From CAWBRT01 sp050015355 (GTDB lineage Bacteria; Acidobacteriota; Terriglobia; Terriglobales; Acidobacteriaceae), in NCBI GenBank assembly GCA_050015355.1, contig JBEKBO010000080.1:1-22194 (forward strand): a stretch of 22,194 nucleotides of DNA, written 5' to 3'. Positions 7,503-14,956 of this stretch are shown piece by piece. Within the stretch, counting starts at the first letter, position 1; the number at the start of each line of letters is the position of its first letter. The position numbers were made by a program, and so were the translations under genes. Below the pieces are notes generated by a model. The model worked only from the letters and a program-made list of their open reading frames with translations. It made no database searches and was not told where the DNA came from.

Positions 7503-8774
7503 ATGGGTACGACGGAAAAACCGCTCCCTTCCGCAAAGGAAACGCAGTCTACGGCTTTGCCGTACACGATGGCTTTGTCCATTGTCTTCCTTATTATTTT
7601 GTGCCTTTCCTACGCGATCAATGCCGCCGACCGGCAGATTTTCCCAACCCTGATTCCGGCAATTCGAAAAGCGTTCGGGTATTCCCTGCCAGTGGCCGGA
7701 CTAATGTCCACTGTGTTTACCCTGGGACTGGCGCTCTCCGGCATTCCAACCGGTTACCTGCTGGACCGCACCTCCCGCAAGTCGATCATCGTGCTGGGGA
7801 TGTTGATCTATTCGCTGTTTACGCTGGCGACGATCTACGCCACGGGCTTCTGGGACATGCTGCTGTACCGCGCGATCACCGGCGTGGGCGAAGGGATGCA
7901 GATGGCCGCCTTGTTTGCCGCCATTGGCAGTTATTTCCATCGGAGAAGATCGTTTTTTATTGGCTGGATGATTCTGGCTTACGGCGTAGGCGGGTTCCTG
8001 GGGCCACGGGTCGGCGCCAAACTGGCGGCAGCGGCGGGTAACTGGCATGTGCCGTTCGTTTGGTTCGCCATCACCGGCTTCATCCTGTGTGCCGTGGTTT
8101 CTATCTTCATTCCCAAGGCATTCAGCGAGAGCAAGGGACCTGGCGTGTCGGCCGCCGCAGTCGACCAAGCAGCCGTTGCCCACGTTCCGGAAGCGCTGTG
8201 GAACCGCAACGTTATCCTGGGCTTCATTGCAGCCGTCGTCACCGGCTTTTCGCTCTACGGCTTCCTCAGCGTGTACATGTTGTATCTTCAAGGCGTCTTG
8301 AAGTATACGCAGATGGATGCGGCTGCGGCCTTCAGCTTCTTTGGCCTGGGCGGGTTCTGCTCATTTATCGGAGGTTGGTGCGGCGACCGTTTCCCGCAGC
8401 GCGGGGTGATTGCCGTCGCCTTCGGCGCCATGGCGGCGGTCGGTTACTCGATGTACAACGTGGCTGTGAGCTTCAATGCGCAGGCCGTGTTGTGCTTCCT
8501 GACGGGCGCCTTCGCCAGCGGCTTCCTGTTCGTCAATATTCTTTCCATGCTACAGCGCAGCGTGCGGCCGCAGATGGTGGGCAGAGCTTCCGGCATCTTC
8601 CTGACCTCTTTGTTCGGAGCCGCCTCCGTCGCCGGTTACCTGATGGGCTGGCTGGTGGTTCATTTGAGCTGGGGCGGAGCCGCAGTGGTCGAGCTGACAC
8701 TGCTGCCGATTATCGGCATCATTGCCATGCTGATGGTGAACTCGAGCCAACTGATCGTGCCGAAAAAGGCGTAA
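7503..8774 (+). CDS. MFS transporter
   Basis: The 423-residue integral membrane protein has about 12 predicted helices. Between helices 2 and 3 the sequence GIPTGYLLDRTSRKSIIVLG is the MFS motif-A region (G-x-L-x-D-R-x-x-R-K/R). Helix 1 carries NAADRQIFPTLIP, reminiscent of anion:cation symporter-type and sugar-phosphate-type carboxylate importers. AGGAGG at 7490-7495 lies 7 nt before the ATG, an ideal ribosome site. Position inside the run suggests it imports the substrate, most likely an organic acid. It is the only complete transporter in this run, since the nearby TRAP binding protein lacks membrane partners. Confidence 0.9.
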   Translation: MGTTEKPLPSAKETQSTALPYTMALSIVFLIILCLSYAINAADRQIFPTLIPAIRKAFGYSLPVAGLMSTVFTLGLALSGIPTGYLLDRTSRKSIIVLGMLIYSLFTLATIYATGFWDMLLYRAITGVGEGMQMAALFAAIGSYFHRRRSFFIGWMILAYGVGGFLGPRVGAKLAAAAGNWHVPFVWFAITGFILCAVVSIFIPKAFSESKGPGVSAAAVDQAAVAHVPEALWNRNVILGFIAAVVTGFSLYGFLSVYMLYLQGVLKYTQMDAAAAFSFFGLGGFCSFIGGWCGDRFPQRGVIAVAFGAMAAVGYSMYNVAVSFNAQAVLCFLTGAFASGFLFVNILSMLQRSVRPQMVGRASGIFLTSLFGAASVAGYLMGWLVVHLSWGGAAVVELTLLPIIGIIAMLMVNSSQLIVPKKA

Positions 8775-8913
8775 CGCAAAGCACTTTTGATTTCAGTGGA
8801 ATGCTCCTGTCAAGTCAGCGAACCTGGCAGGATCATTGGTGTGGTCAATCCGCAAGAAGCTATCGCCGTAAAACATCCCTACGGGAAACAGTAGCCAGGA
8901 GAAATATTTCGCA

Positions 8914-9930
8914 ATGAAGAACGCAGCTTCGGAGAACGCTCAACTCAATGTCGCAGTGGCCGGCTTGGGCTGGTGGGGAAAAGCCATCATCGGAATGTTG
9001 AAGGATAGCCAGAAGGTCCGCGTGGTAAAGGCCGTGGACACGGTTCCCGCCGCCGGGGAATGGGCGCGGTCGCAAGGCATCGAGTTTACGACCGATTATG
9101 CCGCTGCCCTGGCCGATCCTAACGTCGGAGGCGTGATTTTGTGCACGCCTCACACGCAGCATCTCGCGCAAGTGGTAATGGCAGCCGCGGCGAAGAAGCA
9201 CGTTTTTTGCGAGAAGCCGCTGGCGCTTACGCGGCGCGACGCGCTCACCGAAGTTGAGGCTTGCAAAGCCAACGGGGTGGTTCTTGCCGTAGGGCATGAA
9301 CACCGTTTCAAACCAGTCCTGCAGGATGTGCTGCGGATGGTGAAATCCGGCGAACTCGGCGCCATCCAGACGACGGAAGCGACCCTGACCTTTGAACTTC
9401 GCCCGCTGGCGGCTGACAACTGGCGGCTGCAAAAGGCGGAGTCGCCCGGCGGAACGACGATGGTGGCGCTGGGTATCCACGGGCTGGACCTCTGCATCGC
9501 CGTGAACGGTCCGGCTGAAAACGTGCTGGCCAGTCTGCGCTCGGTTGCCAGCCCCACGCGGAACACGCTCGCAATTCTTCTCAATTTTAAAAACGGCGCC
9601 AACGGGGTGATCTCCTCGGTATTGGGGCCGCCTTTTTCCATCCGCTTCGCGGTGTTTGGCAGCAAGGGGTGGGTGGAGATACGCGACAAGGCACACCCGC
9701 AAGCGCCGGAAGGCTGGCTGCTGACCAAGGCCGCACATGGTGGCCCGCAGCAGACGGTCGAATATCCCGCGATGTCGATGGTTCGCGCCAATGTGGAGGC
9801 CTTCGCCGATGCCGCCGCGGGCCGCGCGCCTTACCCGGTAACGTTCGCCGAGATGGTCGCCAACATCGCCGCCTTTGAAGCCATCGCCAAGTCCGCCGAG
9901 AGCGGAGCCATCGTCACGGTGGAAAACTAG
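8914..9930 (+). CDS. Gfo/Idh/MocA family oxidoreductase
   Basis: The 338-residue protein has the N-terminal Rossmann motif G17-L-G-W-W-G22, the family signature E100-K-P with K101 as the catalytic lysine, GHEHRF (127-132), and the active-site H189 and D192 in ALGIHGLDL. The family oxidises or reduces hydroxyl groups of sugars, inositols and cyclic acids with NAD(P). No signal peptide is seen, so it is cytosolic. AGGAGA sits about 12 nt before the ATG, slightly far. The 139-bp gap from the MFS gene contains only a weak hairpin. It probably catalyses one redox step of the same pathway. Confidence 0.9.
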   Translation: MKNAASENAQLNVAVAGLGWWGKAIIGMLKDSQKVRVVKAVDTVPAAGEWARSQGIEFTTDYAAALADPNVGGVILCTPHTQHLAQVVMAAAAKKHVFCEKPLALTRRDALTEVEACKANGVVLAVGHEHRFKPVLQDVLRMVKSGELGAIQTTEATLTFELRPLAADNWRLQKAESPGGTTMVALGIHGLDLCIAVNGPAENVLASLRSVASPTRNTLAILLNFKNGANGVISSVLGPPFSIRFAVFGSKGWVEIRDKAHPQAPEGWLLTKAAHGGPQQTVEYPAMSMVRANVEAFADAAAGRAPYPVTFAEMVANIAAFEAIAKSAESGAIVTVEN

Positions 9931-9982
9931 GCCGGTTTCGGGGCCGCATTTGTTTGGTGATGTTGCCGTTCTCGGAGGGCCC

Positions 9983-11062
9983 ATGCTCAGGCGAAATTTT
10001 CTAAGAGGTTCAGGTATTTTGGGAGCCGGCGCGCTGGCGAGCGGACTGCTCGATTCGCGCGCTGTTTCCGCCTCGGAACAGAGAGCTATGAAAAACGAAG
10101 GCAAGGCGTCAGCCGGGGAGCAAGTGCCCAAGAGCGCCAAAGGCAGGCCGATCCAGATTCGTATGGGCGGTTATGGACCGCCGACAACCGGCTTCAGTCT
10201 GGCGCTGAAGAGGATTGGCGACCGGCTGAAAGCAAAGTTCGGCGGCGACGTGGACGTTAAGTACGTCTACAACATCATGGACCTCGGTTATCGCGCCGAA
10301 GACATCCTGTGGCTGGTCGAGGACGGGGTGCTGACGCTCGGCTATCAATCGAGCAGTTACTTTACCGATCGCGTTCCCGAAGTGGGGATGGCCGATCTTC
10401 CCTTCATCTTCGACAGTAATGAAAAAGCGCGCGCCGCCATGGACGGCAAACTCGGCAAGGTTCTCGCCGGCAAGCTCGAAGAGCGGATGAACTATCGCAT
10501 TGCCGGCTATTTTGAGAACGGCTTCAGGCAAGTCTCCAATCGCCTGCGGCCAGTGCGCGTCCCCGCAGACATGAAGGGCATGCGCATTCGGGTTTTGCCC
10601 AGTAAGATTCAGGCGCGTACGTTCGAGCTGCTGGGCGCCACTCCGCTCATCATGGACTTGACGGAGGCGATCCAGGGGGTCAAGGCCGGAACCCTGGATG
10701 CGCAGGAGAATCCGTTTTTCAACACAGTCACCTATGGGGTTCACAAGTACCATCGCTTCCACACCGTGACCAACCACTTCTATCTCTCCCGGCCGATCTT
10801 CATTCATCGCACGTCGTTTGACGCATGGCCGAAGGAACTGCAGACCGAGATGACAGCGGCGGTTCGCGATGCGGTCGCCTTCCAGCGCGAACTTCACGTC
10901 AAGGAGGAAGAGGACGCGGCAGCGACGATCCGGAAGGAAGGCGGCGAAATTATCGAGCTCACGCCGCCAGAGCACGACGCGTTTGTCGCAGCCGTAAAGC
11001 CTTTGTATGGCGAGGCCCACGATCTCTATAGCCGGGAGATGCTGGCACTGGTAGGTCTGTAA
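9983..11062 (+). CDS. TRAP transporter substrate-binding protein, DctP family, Tat-exported
   Basis: The protein has 359 residues from the ATG at 9983, preceded by GGAGG (9974-9978). A longer frame from 9875 would overlap the oxidoreductase and bury the signal peptide. The N-terminus MLRRNFLRGSGILGAGALAS is a twin-arginine signal. The mature part is DctP: MADLPFIFDS, a GYFENGFRQ segment, the carboxylate-binding Arg region KGMRIRV, and VKAGTLDAQENP. Such proteins bind periplasmic carboxylates for DctQ/DctM permeases. No dctQ or dctM gene is within the window: next come a cysteine hydrolase and a dehydrogenase. It may use a permease elsewhere or deliver ligand to another partner. Confidence 0.9.
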   Translation: MLRRNFLRGSGILGAGALASGLLDSRAVSASEQRAMKNEGKASAGEQVPKSAKGRPIQIRMGGYGPPTTGFSLALKRIGDRLKAKFGGDVDVKYVYNIMDLGYRAEDILWLVEDGVLTLGYQSSSYFTDRVPEVGMADLPFIFDSNEKARAAMDGKLGKVLAGKLEERMNYRIAGYFENGFRQVSNRLRPVRVPADMKGMRIRVLPSKIQARTFELLGATPLIMDLTEAIQGVKAGTLDAQENPFFNTVTYGVHKYHRFHTVTNHFYLSRPIFIHRTSFDAWPKELQTEMTAAVRDAVAFQRELHVKEEEDAAATIRKEGGEIIELTPPEHDAFVAAVKPLYGEAHDLYSREMLALVGL

Positions 11063-11109
11063 GCGGAGTTACTCGACTTGTGAAGTACCACACTAGGGAA
11101 GATACCAAG

Positions 11110-11787
11110 ATGAACAAATACGCGGTTATTTCCGTGGATATGCATCGCGGCCATTTGGACCCCGAGGTGGCTACCATGCCGCTGCCCGCCGAGCGATGCA
11201 AGGTGGTGATCGAGAACACTGCCAGCCTCTTTCATCGATTGCGCGAATTGCAAATTCCGATCATTCACGTCGTTGCCGGTTTCCGGAATCCGCAGGAGGC
11301 TTTGTCGAACCCGCACTGGCGGGCAAACGACGAAGATCCCAAATCCGTCAGAAAGGCGGCGCGACGGCATAACATGCAGGGATCGGTGGGGACAGAGATC
11401 ATCCCGGCTCTCTACCGCGACGGAGACTATATTGTCCACAACAAGAAGCGTTACAACTGTTTCCACATGACGGATCTTGAGTTCGTCTTGAAGAACCTGG
11501 GCGTCGATACGGTAATCATTACCGGCATCAACACTTCAAGCTGCTGTTTGAGCACCAGCTTCGAGGCCACCAACCGCGACTACGGCGTCATCATGGTGGA
11601 AGACTGCATGGACAGCATGGACGGCCGCGATTTCCACGACGCCGCCATCAAGATCATGAAGCGGATCATCGGGCAGGTGGTGACCTCCGGCGAGTTGGTG
11701 AAGATGATGGAAAATATTACTGGCGGCGGGCAGAGCGCGGCACGATTGGCGGCTCAGCCAGCCGGTGTGACGGGGGAAAAGAGATGA
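11110..11787 (+). CDS. Isochorismatase-family cysteine hydrolase (amidase)
   Basis: The 225-residue protein carries the triad of this fold: Asp10 (ISVDMH), Lys112 (NKKRYNCF) and Cys145 (GINTSSCCLS, normally GxxTxxCV). Relatives include N-carbamoylsarcosine amidase, maleamate amidohydrolase, biuret hydrolase and nicotinamidase, so an amide or carbamoyl C-N bond is the likely target, releasing ammonia. I choose the ATG at 11110 (AGGGA about 11 nt upstream) rather than a GTG at 11080. It ends in an ATGA overlap with the following dehydrogenase, so both products are made together. Substrate is not evident. Confidence 0.88.
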   Translation: MNKYAVISVDMHRGHLDPEVATMPLPAERCKVVIENTASLFHRLRELQIPIIHVVAGFRNPQEALSNPHWRANDEDPKSVRKAARRHNMQGSVGTEIIPALYRDGDYIVHNKKRYNCFHMTDLEFVLKNLGVDTVIITGINTSSCCLSTSFEATNRDYGVIMVEDCMDSMDGRDFHDAAIKIMKRIIGQVVTSGELVKMMENITGGGQSAARLAAQPAGVTGEKR

Positions 11788-12689
11788 GCGCTGAAAAGAA
11801 AAAGAAAGGTACGGTAGGTGTAATCGGGTTGGGGATCATGGGGTCGGCCATGGCGGCCAACCTGGTGAAATCAGGCTTCGAAGTGATTGGGACGGACATC
11901 CTGGCGCACGGCCGCGACGAGTTGACCAAGGCCGGGGGAACCGCTACGGCCGATGCGCGCGAAGTGGGGAAACGCTGCCGTCACATCATCCTGGCGCTGG
12001 CTTCCGAGGCCGCGCTCTATGCAGTTTGCGCCGACCTCGCCGGCAGTTGCGCCCGGGGAACCATCGTCATCGAAACCGGCACGCTGCCGCTGGCGGCCAA
12101 GCTGAAGGTGCGCGACCAGCTCGCGGAAAAAGGCATCGTGCTGCTCGACTGCACTCTCTCGGGCACCGGCGCGCAGGCGAAAAACCGCGATGTCGCCGTC
12201 TACGCCAGCGGCGATGCCGCTGCGATCAGGGAGGTGGCTCCGGTCTTCGACGGCTTTGCCCGGATCTGTTATGAGCTCGGCGAATTCGGCAACGGAATGA
12301 AGATGAAGCTGGTGGCCAACCTACTGGTGGCGATTCACAATGTCGCGGCCGCCGAAGCGATTTTGCTCGGGGCTCGTTCCGGGCTTGATCCGGCGATGGT
12401 GGTGAAGGTGGTCGCCGACGGGGCCGGCGGTTCGCGCATGTTTCAAGTCCGGGGGCCGGCGATGGTGAATCGGACTTGGGACGAGGCCACGATGAAGAAT
12501 TCGGTTTGGCAGAAAGATATGAAGCTGATCGGCGAAGCCCTGCAGACCACGGGCTGTCCGGCGCCGGTGTTTACATCGACCATACCGATCTATATCGCCG
12601 CCACGGCCTCGGGGCACGCCGAGCATGATACGGCAGCCGTCTACGAGATTCTGGAACGCATGGCGTTATCGCCAGCTACTAAGAAGTAG
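11784..12689 (+). CDS. Beta-hydroxyacid dehydrogenase (3-hydroxyisobutyrate/tartronate-semialdehyde reductase family)
   Basis: The 301-residue protein has GLGIMG (15-20) for NAD(P), the substrate segment L-S126-G-T-G, and the catalytic lysine K175 in GNGMKMKLVAN (family pattern GxGxxxKxxxN). Family members interconvert beta-hydroxyacids and their semialdehydes (3-hydroxyisobutyrate, tartronate semialdehyde, gamma-hydroxybutyrate). It is translationally coupled to the cysteine hydrolase by a 4-bp overlap and ends the plus-strand catabolic run just before a hairpin shared with the convergent SDR gene. The usual DxPVSGG motif reads DCTLSGTG, a divergent form that may reflect a different substrate. 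Confidence 0.88.
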   Translation: MSAEKKKKGTVGVIGLGIMGSAMAANLVKSGFEVIGTDILAHGRDELTKAGGTATADAREVGKRCRHIILALASEAALYAVCADLAGSCARGTIVIETGTLPLAAKLKVRDQLAEKGIVLLDCTLSGTGAQAKNRDVAVYASGDAAAIREVAPVFDGFARICYELGEFGNGMKMKLVANLLVAIHNVAAAEAILLGARSGLDPAMVVKVVADGAGGSRMFQVRGPAMVNRTWDEATMKNSVWQKDMKLIGEALQTTGCPAPVFTSTIPIYIAATASGHAEHDTAAVYEILERMALSPATKK

Positions 12690-12706
12690 GGCCGCCCAAG
12701 AAACTA

Positions 12707-12739
12707 CCCCACGTTAGCCAACAACCGGCGAACGTGGGG
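12707..12739. terminator. CCCCA-type hairpin, copy 3, between convergent genes
   Basis: CCCCACGTT (12707-12715) and AACGTGGGG (12731-12739) form a perfect 9-bp stem closed by a 15-nt loop and followed by CACC. It sits 18 bp after the dehydrogenase stop and 60 bp from the stop of the convergent SDR gene, so it can act in both directions. The left flank CCAAGAAACTACCCCA is shared with the repeat at 5655. Confidence 0.65.
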
Positions 12740-12798
12740 CACCGTCGAACCGAGTTGCAATGTCGGGTACGCAGCTTAGCTGCTCCGGCCGCAGGCAC

Positions 12799-13536
12799 TC
12801 ACCAAGGCACTGGGCCGTTCTCGTCGAAGTAGCCTCCGCTCGGTCCATCGGGCGGGAGCGTCGCCAGTTGCACCGGGACAAGCGCCGCCTGCTCCGGTTT
12901 CTTGGGGCCGGTGTGGCCGTTCATGTCGGTTGCGGTGAAGCCCGGGTCGGCTGAGTTCACCTTGATGGGCGTGTTCCGTAGATCCTTGGCCAAGGCCACG
13001 GTCATGGCGTTGATGGCCACCTTCGACGAAGCGTAGGCGAAGTAAACGTGTTCGTAGAGCGCCCACTGCGGATCGCTGGTGTTGCCGAGCGAAGCCAGAT
13101 CGCTGGCGAGATTGACGATCCGTCCAGCCTCGGCCTTGCGGAGCAACGGCAACAATGCCTTGGTGACCGCGAAGGCGCCGAAGAAATTCGTTTCGAAAGT
13201 TCGGCGAAGATTCTCGAGCTGGCACCGGCTTGCCGGCTGCTTTTCAATAAAAATCCCGGCGTTGTTCACCAGAATGTCTAATCTCCCGAACTCCCGCTCG
13301 ATGTGGACGGCGGCGGCGTCAATCGTGCTCTGGTCAGTTACGTCGAGGACGATGGGGCGCGCTTCAAGGCCTTCGCCGCGCAAGGTTTCCGCCGCGCGCT
13401 GACCGCGTTTTCCGTCGCGGGCACCCAGTAGGACGGTAATGCCCAGCCTGCCAAGCTGACGCGCCGTTTCAAACCTGATGCCCTTGTTTGCGCCCGTAAT
13501 GAGCGCGACTCTTGGCTGGTTGAATTGGTTGGCCAT
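12799..13536 (-). CDS. Short-chain dehydrogenase/reductase (carbonyl-reductase-like) with altered glycine motif
   Basis: The protein has 245 residues from the ATG at 13536. A longer frame to 13665 would run through a repeat hairpin and is rejected. The classical SDR layout is ALITGANKGI-R21 for the cofactor, NNAG (91-94), Ser145 (NLAS) and Tyr168-x3-Lys172. The third glycine of TGxxxGxG is Arg21 here, encoded by AGG at 13476-13474, one base from GGG. That change may impair or shift cofactor binding. The SDR lies downstream of the sugar ABC genes on the same strand and might oxidise the imported sugar. Alternatively it is an independent carbonyl reductase. Confidence 0.88.
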   Translation of the reverse strand: MANQFNQPRVALITGANKGIRFETARQLGRLGITVLLGARDGKRGQRAAETLRGEGLEARPIVLDVTDQSTIDAAAVHIEREFGRLDILVNNAGIFIEKQPASRCQLENLRRTFETNFFGAFAVTKALLPLLRKAEAGRIVNLASDLASLGNTSDPQWALYEHVYFAYASSKVAINAMTVALAKDLRNTPIKVNSADPGFTATDMNGHTGPKKPEQAALVPVQLATLPPDGPSGGYFDENGPVPW

Positions 13537-13567
13537 ATTCTTCTTGCCGCCCCCACAAACGCTGATA

Positions 13568-13622
13568 CCAGCGTTCGCTGGAGAACTCCCACATCTGCTA
13601 ACCGCAGCAGATGTGGGGCACC
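13568..13622. repeat. CCCCA-type hairpin, copy 4, with adjacent small hairpin
   Basis: CCCACATCTGCT (13588-13599), loop AACCGC and AGCAGATGTGGG (13606-13617) form a perfect 12-bp stem, followed by GCACC. Just before it, CCAGCG-TT-CGCTGG (13568-13581) is a second small hairpin. Both lie between the binding-protein stop (13644) and the SDR start (13536) on the minus strand. They could stabilise the upstream message or reduce read-through into the SDR. Confidence 0.7.
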
Positions 13623-13643
13623 AGCGGGATGACGTCTCCGAAG

Positions 13644-14750
13644 TTACCTCGTCGGTGGCTTCCAACCAGCAGGAGCGCGTACGCCTCGGAAGTCAGTTTT
13701 GTCCAGGGTCGGATTCGTGATCAGGAGCAGCGGGGTCCAGAGCTCTTTTGGAACCGGGCGCTTTTCCAAATAATTGACCGTCGCGCGTATGCACCACCGG
13801 CCGATCGTAACGCTTTGCTGGACAACGTTCGCGCTCATTACCCCCTCGCGCATGAAATTCTCGCTGTCCTTCTGGAAGTCCGTAGCGGTGATCACAATTT
13901 TTCCCGCTTTGCCGGCCGCGCGGATTACTTGGGCGGCGCCGACGGCAGTCATGTCCGCGCCATTGTAAACGCCGTCAATCTGCGGAAAGGTTTGCAGGAA
14001 ATCCTCCATCACCCGCATCCCGTCCTGCGGCGTGGACTGCGAATACTGTTCGCCGACAATCTTGATGCCCGGGGCTATCTCGCCAAGGCGCTTTCGGAAG
14101 GAATCGCCGCGAATCTGCGCCCAGGAAGTTCCCGCCGGACCGCGCATCATGACGACGTTTCCCTTGCCATGCAGAGCTTGCGCCATGTAGTCCGCCTGCA
14201 TCCGTCCGATCACCTGGTCGTCCGAACGAACGCGAGTGACGACTTTGTCGCTGTCGGTCATGACGTTGCAGTTGATCACCGGAATGCCACGTGCGACAGC
14301 GCTTTCCACGGAGCTGATTGTGCCGGCGCCATTGATGGCGACCAAGTCAATGGCGTCCACTTTGCTGGCGATCAGATCTTCCATCTGCGAGACTTGCTTC
14401 TCGATGTACTGATAGCCGCCCGCATCGTAAAGGATAATCTTGACTCCGAGTTTGGCTGCTTCATCGGTGTAACCGTAGGCCTGTCCGATGAAGTGCGGGT
14501 TGGACATCTGCGGCAGCAGCACCCCGATGGTGTACTGCTTGGCGGGCTTGGGAGGACGCGGATACTCGTCGCCCGGCTCGGCGGGGGTGGCGGGTTTCGG
14601 CGCTGCCGGTGTCTTGGCGGCCGACCCGGACGTGGCGGGTACCCTTGACGGCGTCGCCTGAGCCGGTTCCGGTGCTGCCTGTGCCACGCCCAGGCACAGA
14701 ACCAGCAGCAGGGCGGACGCGAAAGTGATTGATCGAAGATGCTTGTTCAT
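13644..14750 (-). CDS. ABC sugar transporter periplasmic binding protein (ribose/galactose type)
   Basis: The protein has 368 residues from the ATG at 14750, with GGAGAGAAGG directly before it. Residues 1-25 are a Sec signal ending AQA; no lipobox precedes the signal Cys. Residues 26-71 are a Pro/Ala/Thr-rich, low-complexity linker. From residue 72 the type-1 periplasmic fold begins (QYTIGVLLPQMSNPHF), as in RbsB, with later INGAGT and YNGADMTAVGAAQVI segments. It should capture a sugar or related compound for the ABC permease and ATPase encoded upstream. A 206-bp gap separates it from the permease gene. The ligand cannot be told from sequence. Confidence 0.9.
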   Translation of the reverse strand: MNKHLRSITFASALLLVLCLGVAQAAPEPAQATPSRVPATSGSAAKTPAAPKPATPAEPGDEYPRPPKPAKQYTIGVLLPQMSNPHFIGQAYGYTDEAAKLGVKIILYDAGGYQYIEKQVSQMEDLIASKVDAIDLVAINGAGTISSVESAVARGIPVINCNVMTDSDKVVTRVRSDDQVIGRMQADYMAQALHGKGNVVMMRGPAGTSWAQIRGDSFRKRLGEIAPGIKIVGEQYSQSTPQDGMRVMEDFLQTFPQIDGVYNGADMTAVGAAQVIRAAGKAGKIVITATDFQKDSENFMREGVMSANVVQQSVTIGRWCIRATVNYLEKRPVPKELWTPLLLITNPTLDKTDFRGVRAPAGWKPPTR

Positions 14751-14847
14751 CCTTCTCTCCCTTGTGCAAAAAAAATCATCAACAGGATACGTTTTCTTCG
14801 CGAAACAGGTTACAAGCTGTTTCATAACTCATTTCTGGCTGGAGTCA

Positions 14848-14920
14848 ACCGCAGTCCCTCAGCGGCTAAAGCCGGAGAATATGCGGTCAGGAAACGGCGC
14901 GGCTGAAGCCCTTCAAAACC
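14848..14920. repeat. GGCTAAAGCC/GGCTGAAGCC-type spacer repeat
   Basis: Within the 206-bp gap 14751-14956 there are two short palindromic units: CGGCT-AA-AGCCG (14863-14874) and GGCT-GA-AGCC (14901-14910), the latter followed by CTTCAAAACC. I recall such GGCTRAAGCC units being common between acidobacterial genes. The copy is degenerate. The rest of the gap shows no gene, only an A/T-rich stretch near the binding-protein start (14769-14776 is a run of A). Confidence 0.45.
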
Positions 14921-14956
14921 GAATTAAAAAACAACTTAATGGCGCGGGCTCCGGGT

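Noticed and set aside
8860..10140. Long minus-strand frame opposite the Gfo/Idh gene and the DctP start
   Set aside because: It crosses two well-supported plus-strand genes, has an Arg/His-rich unlike-protein composition and no ribosome site I can see.
13537..13665. N-terminal extension of the SDR to an upstream ATG at 13665
   Set aside because: The extension would translate the copy-4 repeat hairpin and overlap the binding-protein stop. The ATG at 13536 starts right before the SDR fold.
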